NCBI RefSeq assembly: GCF_001183605.1
Contig: NZ_LFXJ01000005.1
Location: 1,309,163-1,373,162, forward strand
Length of the DNA stretch: 64,000 nt
Source of the DNA: Lysinibacillus xylanilyticus
GTDB lineage: Bacteria > Bacillota > Bacilli > Bacillales_A > Planococcaceae
Direction: 5' to 3'
Shown here: positions 38,193 through 46,879 of the stretch, one piece after another
How positions within the stretch are numbered: position 1 is the first letter of the stretch
How the letters are laid out: every line of letters begins with the position of its first letter
The notes under the pieces: generated by a model
Database searches by the model: none
What the model saw: the letters and a program-made list of their open reading frames with translations, nothing else
What the model was told of the DNA's origin: nothing
Translations under genes and position numbers: made by a program

Positions 38193-38239
38193 ATAGTGAT
38201 GTTTCAATTTAGAAAATATTGATAATTGGAGATGATTGA

Positions 38240-38782
38240 ATGGGATATGTTCGTGAAAAGTTAATGATTACTACAGAAAGACTCGTTCTTAGATTATTTC
38301 AAACATCTGATGCAGGAACAGTTGCGAAGCTTTGTAATAACTATAATATTTATAAAAGCACCATGTACCTACCTTTCCCATATAGTTTAAATGATGCATT
38401 ATCATGGATGGAACATCATTACGATAATTTTACAGAGGATATTTCATACGAGTTTGCAGTTACAGATAAGGAAACTGGAGAATTATATGGAGCAATTGCA
38501 TTATCGAATAATAAACATTTTAATCAAGGGGAAATAGCCTATTGGATTGGCGAGGAGTATTGGGGAAAAGGCTATGCCACGGAGGCGGCGCAGTCAATTG
38601 TAAAATTTGCTTTTGAAGAAAAGAAACTGCATAAAGTGTTTGCCCGATATTTTTCATCAAACCCTGCGTCAGGTAAAGTAATGGAGAAGATAGGCATGAA
38701 ACAAGAAGGAATTTTAAAGGAACATATCATTAAAGATGGTAAATATGAGGATTTAGTATATTATGGAGTAATTAACGAATAG
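38240..38782 (+). CDS. GNAT acetyltransferase, RimJ/RimL type
   Basis: 180 aa. MITTERLVLRLFQTSDA is the typical opening; IAYWIGEEYWGKGYATEAAQ is the acetyl-CoA loop; NPASGKVMEKIGMKQEG is the closing motif. GGAGATG lies ahead of the ATG. Substrate unknown. Confidence 0.9.
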   Translation: MGYVREKLMITTERLVLRLFQTSDAGTVAKLCNNYNIYKSTMYLPFPYSLNDALSWMEHHYDNFTEDISYEFAVTDKETGELYGAIALSNNKHFNQGEIAYWIGEEYWGKGYATEAAQSIVKFAFEEKKLHKVFARYFSSNPASGKVMEKIGMKQEGILKEHIIKDGKYEDLVYYGVINE

Positions 38783-38856
38783 CTTAGTTTCTAATAAATT
38801 TGGTCTTCCTCCCCTTCATACTGTGTAACTTCTTTTACATCAAACTATTAATATAA

Positions 38857-38887
38857 AAAGTGGCTTAAGAATTCTTAAGCCACCAAA
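38857..38887. terminator. Bidirectional terminator between GNAT and S9 peptidase genes
   Basis: GTGGCTTAAG/CTTAAGCCAC with an AATT loop; on the minus strand it runs into TTTTTATATT. Confidence 0.92.
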
Positions 38888-38894
38888 ATAGCTC

Positions 38895-40883
38895 TTATAG
38901 ATAATCCACAAACCAATCTCTAATGTATTCTAGTCTATTGATTCTTAACGTTGGTTTTCCGCTCCTTGAAAGCTCATGATTAGCTTCAGGGAAACGAACA
39001 AATTTTGTTTCTTTTTTACGATGTTTCAAGGCGATAAATAATTGCTCTGCTTGTTCAATCGGACAGCGATAGTCTTTTTCGCTGTGTAAAATTAACAGCG
39101 GCGTCTCCACATTGTCCACATATTTCAGTGGCGAATGATTCCATAGCTTTTCTATATCGTCTAGTCCCGCCAGGATTTGCCAGTCATTGAAGTAATAGCC
39201 GATATCACTTACGCCGTAAAAGCTAATCCAGTTAGAAATGCAACGTTGAGTAACAGCTGCTTTAAAGCGATTTGTATGTCCGACAATCCAGTTTGTCATG
39301 AAGCCCCCATAACTCCCACCTGTAACACCGAGACGTTCTTGATCAATAAAATCATAGTGCTCCAATGCATAATCAACTGCTGCCATTAAATCATTATAAT
39401 CATTGCCGCCATAATCACCACGGACTGCATCAACAAATTTTTGACCATATCCATGGCTTCCACGAGGATTCGTATAGAGAACCGCAAAACCTTGTGCAGC
39501 TAGGATTTGGAATTCATTAAAATATGTGTTGGCATACATAGCGTGCGGACCACCGTGGATTTCAAGAATAAGTGGATATTTCTCCCCTTCTTCATAGCCA
39601 ATCGGCTTCATCATCCAGCCGCTTACTTTCCAGCCATCTGCACCTTCATATTCAACCGCTTCTGGAACAGACAATTCTCTCGTCTTTAAAAATTCTTCAT
39701 TAACTTTAGTAAGCTGTTCTTTCTCACCAGTATTTAAATTCACGGAAAATAGATCGCCAGGATTTGTAGTAGTGCTAATTGCGACTACCGCTTTATCATT
39801 TTTATAATCAAGTGAAAAACCATATACATACTGATCATCATTTATTGCTGGATATAATTCTCCTGATAGATTACCAAAATAAATAGCTGTATTGCCGTGA
39901 TCTGTCACTTGGAAATAAAAACTTTTATTATCCTCCAACCATTGTACACGCGGAGCCACAACACCTTGAAGGAAATCACCAACGACAAAATCACCGACTG
40001 GCGCGTCAAATTCACTTGTTATACATGTCGTATTGCTATTTTCCAAATCATAAATCCATAGCTTTGCTTGTGTCGCATTTTCAAATTCTCTTTCACTTCC
40101 AACATAAGCAATGTAGCGGCTATTCGGTGACCATGATGTTTGATAAAACACCCCTGTTCCTTCCGTAAGCTTGCGACCATGTTTCGTTTCTAAATCCAAT
40201 AAGTAAATATCATTTATAAATGAAAAATCTAGATCCTCTGTTAAGTCAGCAATGTAAGAAAGATATTTCCCGTTTGGAGACCATTTACCAAGCTGTAAAT
40301 CATGTTTCCCTTCCGTAACTAGCTCTAATTCTCCTGATTCAAGATGAACAATTGCAATTTGTGAAAATTGCTCCATATCAATAAACCCAGCAGAATCTGA
40401 TTTATATTTCATCTTTTCTATTTCAAGTGGTTTTAGTTCTTTGTCTTCTTTTTGATTCTTTTCAGCTTTATCATCAATGTTTTCATCTTTACCAAGCTTG
40501 ACAGAGAAGGCAATTTTCTCTCCACAAGGAGACCAAGTAGGCGATGTCGCACCGTTTTTACAATTAGTAACTTGTTTTGCTTCCCCACCAGCTTTAGAAA
40601 GCACAAAAATTTGTGGCTTGCCATTTCTCGTTGACACAAACGCGATTTTACTGCCATCAGGAGACCAAACAGGTGAACTCGTTTTATCTTCACCAAATGT
40701 CCATTGTCGAGGTTTTTTTTCATTCAAGTTTATGTAAAATAAATTAGACACATAGTCCTTTTTCTTCTCATCAATATGAGTCTCTACATACACAACTTCT
40801 GTTCCATCAGGTGATAGTTGTGGATCTGCCACCGATTTTAACTGAAATAAATCTTCTGGTTTTATCCCTTGTTTCAATGTCAT
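38895..40883 (-). CDS. S9 family prolyl oligopeptidase-type peptidase
   Basis: 662 aa. Residues 1-390 are beta-propeller repeats with TolB-like WSPDGSKIAF and SWSPNSRYIAY segments; the C-terminal alpha/beta-hydrolase domain carries HGGPHAMYANTYFNEF, the nucleophile in TGGSYGGFMTNW, Asp in LHSEKDYRCPIEQAEQ and His in NHELSRSG. It is cytoplasmic (no signal peptide) and should cleave dipeptides or acylated residues from short peptides, like B. subtilis YuxL. AAGGGGCT precedes the ATG. Confidence 0.93.
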   Translation of the reverse strand: MTLKQGIKPEDLFQLKSVADPQLSPDGTEVVYVETHIDEKKKDYVSNLFYINLNEKKPRQWTFGEDKTSSPVWSPDGSKIAFVSTRNGKPQIFVLSKAGGEAKQVTNCKNGATSPTWSPCGEKIAFSVKLGKDENIDDKAEKNQKEDKELKPLEIEKMKYKSDSAGFIDMEQFSQIAIVHLESGELELVTEGKHDLQLGKWSPNGKYLSYIADLTEDLDFSFINDIYLLDLETKHGRKLTEGTGVFYQTSWSPNSRYIAYVGSEREFENATQAKLWIYDLENSNTTCITSEFDAPVGDFVVGDFLQGVVAPRVQWLEDNKSFYFQVTDHGNTAIYFGNLSGELYPAINDDQYVYGFSLDYKNDKAVVAISTTTNPGDLFSVNLNTGEKEQLTKVNEEFLKTRELSVPEAVEYEGADGWKVSGWMMKPIGYEEGEKYPLILEIHGGPHAMYANTYFNEFQILAAQGFAVLYTNPRGSHGYGQKFVDAVRGDYGGNDYNDLMAAVDYALEHYDFIDQERLGVTGGSYGGFMTNWIVGHTNRFKAAVTQRCISNWISFYGVSDIGYYFNDWQILAGLDDIEKLWNHSPLKYVDNVETPLLILHSEKDYRCPIEQAEQLFIALKHRKKETKFVRFPEANHELSRSGKPTLRINRLEYIRDWFVDYL

Positions 40884-41010
40884 ATTTTATAGCCCCTTTG
40901 TGTGAAAATTTCATTACTTTGTACAATATTTCGACACCCTAAGTATTATTCCTTCTTTTAAGAAGAAATTGTTTTTTCATCCGAGAGGATACGGTTAATT
41001 TGCTACCTCT

Positions 41011-41051
41011 AAAAAAACGTAGCTGCTCCGCAATAATACGAAGAGCTACGG
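41011..41051 (-). terminator. Terminator of the PfkB relic
   Basis: CCGTAGCT/AGCTACG stem on the minus strand followed by a run of seven T. Confidence 0.8.
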
Positions 41052-41058
41052 ATATAAT

Positions 41059-41371
41059 TTATTTCAAGATTGAATCTGAGATAAGTGGTTGTGCACCCAT
41101 TTGAGTAACGACATATGCAGCAACTTTCGTGGCAAAATCGATTGAACTTCGAAGTGACTCTCCCCTGCATAGTCCTACTACCAAAGCTCTATTAAACGCA
41201 TCTCCCGCTCCAGTTGTATCTATCGTTTCAACACCCAACGCTTGAACCCAGCCACTTTTTTCATGGTTCATATAAAAAGAGCCTTTAGATCCAAATGTAA
41301 CGACGTTCCAACCCCTTTATCTAGCAATAAACTACAGCGGAGCGAATATTTTCTTCAGTCTTACTCATATC
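41059..41371 (-). pseudogene. C-terminal relic of a PfkB/ribokinase-type sugar kinase
   Basis: The main frame reads VVTFGSKGSFYMNHEKSGWV, then ...VETIDTTGAGDAFNRALVVG and RSSIDFATKVAAYVVTQMGA, the C-terminal third of a PfkB-family kinase with the catalytic GAGD (Asp base) kept. Upstream pieces (MSKTEENIRSAVVY, LLDKGVG) fall in other frames, so at least two frameshifts are present, and the N-terminal two thirds is missing. The intact terminator shows that a full gene once ended here. Confidence 0.82.
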
Positions 41372-41377
41372 GGCAGT

Positions 41378-41490
41378 ATCCTGACTTAGGATTCATCAGC
41401 TTTACACCTTCCCATAACGTAGCTACAGTGGCATCTGTATAGACTCTCCATTTACAGTTGTGGGACATCGACAGATTTGCACCAATTCAT
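41378..41490 (-). promoter_or_regulatory. Degenerate cobalamin riboswitch
   Basis: Minus-strand core elements are recognisable: GGTGCAAATCTGTCGA, GTCCCACAACTGTAAATG, GCCACTG, GGGAAGGTGT and the B12 box-like AAGTCAGGATACTGCC (one base shorter than the box in the 45.6-kb copy). The GGGAA before GGTGC and a clear closing stem are missing. It directly precedes the decayed kinase. I read it as a decaying or minimal copy of the element at 45.6 kb. Confidence 0.65.
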
Positions 41491-41611
41491 CTTATTTATT
41501 TTAATACAAATAATATTGATAGACTCGCGCACAAACACTTTATTCGAAATATTTTTCAACTCAATTCTGTTACAATATTGATAGATGAATTAATAGAAAC
41601 GAGGATTTTTT

Positions 41612-43552
41612 ATGCATATAACAATCGGGGTACTCGCTCATGTGGATGCAGGAAAAACAACATTTTCTGAGCAGTTACTATTTCATACAAACAGCATTCA
41701 AGCCCGTGGACGAGTGGATCACCAGGATACATTTCTAGATAACCATGAACTGGAGCGTCAGCGAGGCATTACGATTTTTGCGGAGCAAGGTCGCATGTCG
41801 ATTGGAAATGATACGTATTCGTTAATCGATACACCCGGACACGTCGATTTTTCTCCAGAGATGGAACGTGCTATTCGAGTTATGGATTATGCCATTATTA
41901 TTGTTAGTGCAGTTGAAGGACTACAAGGTCATACTGAAACAGTGTGGCAACTTTTACGCCAATATCACGTCCCTACCTTCTTCTTTATTAACAAAATTGA
42001 CCGTGAAGGGGCAGATGTTGAAGCCGTTATGGCACAGCTTCAAAAGGATTGCTCTGAGGATGTACTATTCGTAGATGAACCGCTCCGTTCGGACTATGTT
42101 TCAAATCACATGATGGAGTGGCTTGCTGAACGTGATGAACAACTTCTCGATGCTTTTCTTAATGAGAAGTTGGATAGCTCTAGCTGCCTTACTCATTTAC
42201 ATACGATGATTAAACAGGAAAAAGCCTTTTTATGTTTTACTGGCTCTGCCTTAAAAGATATTGGAATAAAGGAATTCCTTGCACAGCTCCCTCTACTTAC
42301 AAAGACACATTATAATAACAAAGCTCCATTTCAAGGTGAGGTGTTTAAAATTCGTCACGATGGGCATCAACGCTTAACTTTTATCAAAGCATTGCAAGGA
42401 ACGTTACACGTGCGTGATGAGTTTTCATTTGGTGAAGTGACAGAAAAAGTGACTGAGATTCGGCTATACAATGGTAGCCGTTATGTAACAACTCAAGAGG
42501 TCGAAGCTGGGGAAATTTTCGCAGTAAAAGGGATTAGCCAAGCAAACATCGGCGATATCATTGGTTATTCAGGTAACCCGCAGCCCTATGAGTTAGTACC
42601 GACTTTACAGGCAAAAGTACAATACGAAGGCGATCAGCATATAAAGGAAGTTCTAAAAATCTTCCGTACACTTGAAGCAGAAGAACCGTCATTACGTGTA
42701 CTATGGCATGAAAAATTTCAAGAAATTCATGTACATATTATGGGTGTCATCCAACTTGAAGTTCTTATCGAAGTACTTCATAAACGCTTCTCGCTAGACA
42801 TTTCATTTAGCGAACCACAGATTTTGTATATGGAAACGATAGCAACAACTGTGACAGGCTATGGTCATTTCGAACCTTTAAAGCATTATGCAGAAGTCCA
42901 TTTATTGATGGAGCCAAATACACGCGGTACTGGCAATACATTCGTCAATGCTTGTCATGCGGATGATTTATCGGTTGGGCATCAACGACTCATTGAAAAA
43001 CATCTATTCGAGCGCGATCATCATGGGTTGTTAACTGGATTCCCTGTGACAGATATTCGCTTCACTCTCTTAACAGGACGCGCACATATCAAACATACAG
43101 ATGGTGGCGATTTCCGCGAAGCAGCATTCCGTGCATTACGGCAAGGGCTGGAGCAAGCAGAAAATGTATTACTAGAGCCGTATTACCGCTTTAAACTTAA
43201 AGCTCCTAGTGATTTTATCGGCCGCATGATGACTGATATTCAACAAGCCGCTGGAACATTTGACGCACCAACCTTAACTGAAAATGATGCGATTTTAACT
43301 GGTCGAGCACCCGTCGCAACTTTTATGAGCTACAGTACAACCTTTGCCGCCTATACCAATGGTAAGGGCGTACTTTCTCTACAATTTGATGGCTATGATG
43401 TGTGTCACAATAAAGAAGACATTATTACGCAAATTGGCTACGACAAGAATGCCGATCCTGAATATACATCCTCTAGTATTTTTTGTGCAAAAGGCAAGGG
43501 CTACTCCGTTCCATGGCAGGAAGCGCAAGCTGCGATGCATTGTATTGACTAA
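41612..43552 (+). CDS. EF-G-like translational GTPase, ribosomal-protection type
   Basis: 646 aa. The GTPase motifs are all present: AHVDAGKTTFSEQ (G1), ERQRGITI (switch), LIDTPGHVDFSPEM (G3), NKID (G4) and TGSAL (G5). The overall plan (domains II to V, ending in a short domain IV without EF-G's long insert) resembles Tet(M)/Tet(P)-type ribosomal protection proteins, which eject tetracycline from ribosomes, but identity to known Tet proteins cannot be judged here and many chromosomal Bacillales homologues have no proven resistance role. GAGGATTTTTT precedes the ATG. Confidence 0.88.
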   Translation: MHITIGVLAHVDAGKTTFSEQLLFHTNSIQARGRVDHQDTFLDNHELERQRGITIFAEQGRMSIGNDTYSLIDTPGHVDFSPEMERAIRVMDYAIIIVSAVEGLQGHTETVWQLLRQYHVPTFFFINKIDREGADVEAVMAQLQKDCSEDVLFVDEPLRSDYVSNHMMEWLAERDEQLLDAFLNEKLDSSSCLTHLHTMIKQEKAFLCFTGSALKDIGIKEFLAQLPLLTKTHYNNKAPFQGEVFKIRHDGHQRLTFIKALQGTLHVRDEFSFGEVTEKVTEIRLYNGSRYVTTQEVEAGEIFAVKGISQANIGDIIGYSGNPQPYELVPTLQAKVQYEGDQHIKEVLKIFRTLEAEEPSLRVLWHEKFQEIHVHIMGVIQLEVLIEVLHKRFSLDISFSEPQILYMETIATTVTGYGHFEPLKHYAEVHLLMEPNTRGTGNTFVNACHADDLSVGHQRLIEKHLFERDHHGLLTGFPVTDIRFTLLTGRAHIKHTDGGDFREAAFRALRQGLEQAENVLLEPYYRFKLKAPSDFIGRMMTDIQQAAGTFDAPTLTENDAILTGRAPVATFMSYSTTFAAYTNGKGVLSLQFDGYDVCHNKEDIITQIGYDKNADPEYTSSSIFCAKGKGYSVPWQEAQAAMHCID

Positions 43553-43646
43553 ATTCATAAAAACAGGACATGATTTGTTTTCTCATTATCCTGTTTTTTA
43601 TGTTTCGTGGGGATTTACTATACTTTCATGGGTTACTTCTAGCTTA

Positions 43647-44598
43647 GCGCGAGTATTCCACTCTCTTCCTCGAGTATTCACTCTACTTCCGCGAGTATTC
43701 GCTCTGCTTCCGCGAGTATTCGACTCTCTTCCGCGAGTATTCGCTTTGCTTCCGCGAGTATTTCACTCTCTTCCGCGAGTATTCACTCTACTTCCGCGAG
43801 TATTCGCTCTACTTCCGCGAGTATTCGTTCTCTTCCGCGAGTATTCGCTTTGCTTCCGCGAGTATTCGCTCTACTTCCGCGAGTATTCGACTCTCTTCCG
43901 CGAGTATTCGCCTCTCCTCCGCGAGTATTCGCTCTACTTCCGCGAGTATTCGTTCTCTTCCGCGAGTATTCACTCTACCTCCGCGAGTATTCACTCTACT
44001 TCCGCGAGTATTCACTCTACTTCCGCGAGTATTCCACTCTCTTCCGCGAGTATTCCACTCTCTTCCGCGAGTATTCGCTCTACTTCCGCGAGTATTCGCT
44101 TTGCTTCCGCGAGTATTCGCCTCTCCTCCGCGAGTATTCCAACCCCTTCCGCGAGTATTCCAACCCCTTCCGCGAGTATTCCAACCCCTTCCGCGAGTAT
44201 TCCAACCCCTTCCGCGAGTATTCCAACCCCTTCCGCGAGTATTCCAACCCCTTCCGCGAGTATTCCAACCCCTTCCGCGAGTATTCCAACCCCTTCCGCG
44301 AGTATTCCAACCCCTTCCGCGAGTATTCCAACCCCTTCCGCGAGTATTCCAACCCCTTCCGCGAGTATTCCAACCCCTTCCGCGAGTATTCCAACCCCTT
44401 CCGCGAGTATTCCAACCCCTTCCGCGAGTATTCCAACCCCTTCCGCGAGTATTCCAACCCCTTCCGCGAGTATTCCACTCTCTTCCGCGAGTATCCACTC
44501 TACTTCCGCGAGTATTCCAACCCCTTCCGCGAGTATTCACTCTACTTCCGCGAGTATTCCACCCATACGCGGGTATCCATCTTCACCTAGCGCGAATT
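43647..44598. repeat. Large 21-bp tandem repeat array (about 45 units)
   Basis: The unit is CCGCGAGTATTC followed by nine variable bases (GCTCTACTT, ACTCTCTTC-like or CAACCCCTT). About 28 varied units are followed by 16 nearly identical CAACCCCTT units (44138-44470) and a few more. As 21 is divisible by 3, several frames stay open through the array on both strands (up to 435 codons), none with a ribosome-binding site; they are artefacts. The array lies between the convergent GTPase and 254-aa protein genes. Confidence 0.95.
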
Positions 44599-44602
44599 TA
44601 TT

Positions 44603-45367
44603 TCACAATGCTTGTACAGCTTTCTGTGCCTGTTTGAACATACGATATTGAGACTCCACAACAACGTAACTATGCGAATTAGAAAAATCAATTAAAACCT
44701 TGCCAGGTTGACTTTTCAAAAGTTGTAAATTATCCATCAATTTTAGCAGTAGCTCATGACCGTTACCTCGTGGGTGCCAGTTTAAATGATAATCATTTAG
44801 TTCCTTCACAGCTTCTAAAAATTGTTGATACTCTCGCTCTACAAAATTGATCAGTTCTTTGTTTTTATCAGCTACCTGTGATAGATCCTCTATATATGTT
44901 TCATAAAAGCGCATCACTATCGAGCACAGTAAATCATTGACCCGAGCAGCACTTAATATTGGCTTAGAAGCTTGGGAAAGTCGCTCTAAATTTGGTTTTG
45001 CACGAGTCGAATCAATGCGTGTAATTAAATGATAATGCTCACCATTCACCTCATACACAATTGGATTTGTTGGCATATACATCATAAAACTATTTGTTTT
45101 TGTTTTAAGCTGATCTGTTATATCCGCCTTTGCAAAAAGATGTCCATTAATATTTTCATTTTGAATCCAAATAATATCTTTGTTATATAAAATTTGCTCA
45201 AATAATCGTTCATTACTAATAAGATTGCTAGCTATTAATTGATCAACAAGTGATTCTATAACCATTCTTGTTGTAGCTTTCTTAGTAACTTCAGTGCGTG
45301 GTTGCTTACAAATTTTCATATCTAAATATTGCGATTGCTGTGCTGTACATACATGAATATTCGTCAT
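44603..45367 (-). CDS. Unknown protein (254 aa)
   Basis: AGAGGATGA lies ahead of the ATG. No signal peptide, membrane helix or catalytic motif is apparent; the sequence is rich in helices, with segments such as VIESLVDQLIASNLISNERL and LINFVEREYQQFLEAVKELN. A mid-part strand pattern (PIVYEVNGEHYHLITRIDST) suggests a small beta element. I do not recognise the family. It lies between the 21-bp array and the terminator of the riboswitch unit, on the same strand as the riboswitch. Confidence 0.7.
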   Translation of the reverse strand: MTNIHVCTAQQSQYLDMKICKQPRTEVTKKATTRMVIESLVDQLIASNLISNERLFEQILYNKDIIWIQNENINGHLFAKADITDQLKTKTNSFMMYMPTNPIVYEVNGEHYHLITRIDSTRAKPNLERLSQASKPILSAARVNDLLCSIVMRFYETYIEDLSQVADKNKELINFVEREYQQFLEAVKELNDYHLNWHPRGNGHELLLKLMDNLQLLKSQPGKVLIDFSNSHSYVVVESQYRMFKQAQKAVQAL

Positions 45368-45412
45368 ACGTTCATCCTCTTTTCGTACATATTTTCAAAA
45401 CGGAAGTCATCA

Positions 45413-45449
45413 GTAAAAAAAGGATTTCCCATTAACCGAGGAAATCCTT
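45413..45449 (-). terminator. Terminator of the riboswitch-smORF unit
   Basis: AAGGATTTCC/GGAAATCCTT stem with a 10-nt loop on the minus strand followed by TTTTTTT. It starts 4 bases after the stop of the 43-aa ORF. Confidence 0.92.
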
Positions 45450-45453
45450 CATT

Positions 45454-45585
45454 CTATCTTTTTCGTTCATCATATACTGTCAAACAATGCCCAAATATGA
45501 AAGAATTAGCTCGACAGCAAATTCCTTCTCTTATCTTGGGCGTTTGACGTGCAGCGACGAACAGAACATTCTGTTTTGTCAACAT
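45454..45585 (-). CDS. Small ORF (43 aa) under a cobalamin riboswitch
   Basis: TAGGAGGTGGC places a strong ribosome-binding site before an ATG that opens MLTKQNVLFVAARQTPKIRE, and continues as GICCRANSFIFGHCLTVYDE with the tail RKR. The frame ends just before the terminator, so promoter, riboswitch, ORF and terminator form a complete unit. Features seen: a CC pair, a third Cys and a basic end. I do not recognise a family; it could be a real small protein or the stub of a B12-related gene. The good ribosome-binding site argues for translation. Confidence 0.5.
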   Translation of the reverse strand: MLTKQNVLFVAARQTPKIREGICCRANSFIFGHCLTVYDERKR

Positions 45586-45624
45586 GCCACCTCCTATTCC
45601 TCGTAGGGTTATGGTGTGTACTCA

Positions 45625-45790
45625 TAATAGGCAGGTATCCTGACTTATGGTCATCGCTACTTTTCGCCTTCCCGTCGTTAAACAGTGGTCTATGAAAAGT
45701 CGCTCACATTTACAGTTGCGGGACAGTGTCGGATTTGCACCGACTTCCCTTTTAAGTAAATTGCACGCAATTTACACCTATTACTCCACG
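45625..45790 (-). promoter_or_regulatory. Cobalamin (B12) riboswitch
   Basis: Read on the minus strand: AATAGGTG opens P1, a hairpin AAATTGCGTGCAATTT, then AAAAGGGAAGTCGGTGCAAA, CCGACACTGTCCCGCAACTG, TAAATG, GCGACTTTTC, ACCACTG, GACGGGAAGGCG and the B12 box AAGTCAGGATACCTGCC closing with CCTATT, which pairs with AATAGG. All conserved parts of the adenosylcobalamin class are present in order. The aptamer precedes the 43-aa ORF by about 40 bases; the way it would act (hiding the ribosome-binding site GGAGG or promoting termination) cannot be decided by eye. Confidence 0.93.
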
Positions 45791-46034
45791 CTATTCAGTT
45801 GTCATAGGAATCTAGTAAATCTACATTCCTTATTGATTATTAAAATTAATTGTAAATGAGTGTATTTCCAAAGTCAAATAACACAATATATTCCAACATC
45901 TTTCTTACATGGTAATTGAAGAACGTATGATATTTAAGATAATAGATCAAACAGATTTATAATTAAAAGACCGATATTTCTTAAGCATTTATAATACATA
46001 AAGATGCTAGCGAGGTAATTTTATGATTTTTTCA
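45791..46034. other. Promoter side of the riboswitch unit
   Basis: AT-rich gap with no gene. It must hold the promoter of the riboswitch transcript and the 3' flank of the SDR gene. Confidence 0.4.
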
Positions 46035-46808
46035 CTAAACAAAACTTACCCCACCATCAGCAATGATATTTTGTCCAGTTATATAAGTCGCCTCATCAGA
46101 CATTAACCATGTCACGACTGCCGCTGCTTCTTTAGGTGTTCCTATTCTACCCAAAGTATTTAGATTATTATATTTATCTTCGAGCCTTTTTGCTTCTTCT
46201 GCTGATAAACCTTCAAATTTACTATCGATCATAGAAGTTTTAATCGCACCTGGTGTGAGAGTATTAACTCTTATTCCTTGCTTCCCGTATTCATGGGCAA
46301 CACACTTTGTTAGAGTAATGATACCACTTTTACCAGTAGCATATGCGGTAGTACCTGGTGAGCATAAAAAAGCATCAAGCGAGGACGTATTTACGATAGA
46401 ACCCCCTCCATTTTCTAACATTGCTCGAAGCTCATATTTCATACAAAGCCAAACACCTTTTATTGTGGCACCCATCATGTTATCAAAATCCTCTTCGCTA
46501 AATTCATGAGTGAGTGCTGTTTTACCTTCAGTATTTCCAGCATTATTAAAAGCAAAATCTAATTTACCAAAAGTTGATACGGTTTTATGGACCATTTGTT
46601 TTACTTCATTTGATTTACTTACATCAACAGATAAATACATGACATCGGAATGTATTTGCTTTAGACTTTGTAAAGCTGCCTCTCCCTTTTTCTGATTTCT
46701 TCCTACAATAACTACTTTCGATCCCTCTTGGGCTAAACTTTGGGCAACGGCTAATCCGATTCCTGAAGTCCCGCCGGTAATTAAAGCTACCTTATTTTCA
46801 AACCTCAT
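46035..46808 (-). CDS. SDR family oxidoreductase
   Basis: 257 aa. Cofactor motif GGTSGIG at residue 12, NNAG near 90, catalytic Ser in VNTSSLDA, Tyr/Lys in YATGK and the conserved ending YITGQNIIADGGVS identify a classical short-chain dehydrogenase. AAAGGAGGGG precedes the ATG. It is not part of an obvious operon; the substrate is unknown. Confidence 0.9.
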   Translation of the reverse strand: MRFENKVALITGGTSGIGLAVAQSLAQEGSKVVIVGRNQKKGEAALQSLKQIHSDVMYLSVDVSKSNEVKQMVHKTVSTFGKLDFAFNNAGNTEGKTALTHEFSEEDFDNMMGATIKGVWLCMKYELRAMLENGGGSIVNTSSLDAFLCSPGTTAYATGKSGIITLTKCVAHEYGKQGIRVNTLTPGAIKTSMIDSKFEGLSAEEAKRLEDKYNNLNTLGRIGTPKEAAAVVTWLMSDEATYITGQNIIADGGVSFV

Positions 46809-46879
46809 ATGATACCCCTCCTTTTTAAATTCATTAATATTCTGCCTACTTTATTTGTGAAGGACAGTCTAAATGTACT

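Noticed and set aside
37809..38222. Cys/Lys-rich repeat protein frames over the 37-bp array
   Set aside because: 37 is not a multiple of 3, so each frame reads different text in successive units; no start signals.
41612..43552. Firm call of tetracycline resistance gene tet(M)
   Set aside because: The sequence differs from the Tet(M) text that I can recall, and chromosomal relatives without resistance are common; only the family level is supported.
43647..44598. CRISPR array
   Set aside because: Period of 21 bp, variable part of only nine bases that itself repeats, and no cas genes in the window.
43344..44651. Open frames of up to 435 codons on both strands over the 21-bp array (REYS, PRVF, ASIP, NTRG repeats)
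   Set aside because: Open only because 21 is divisible by 3 and the unit lacks stops; no ribosome-binding sites, and several frames are equally open on each strand.
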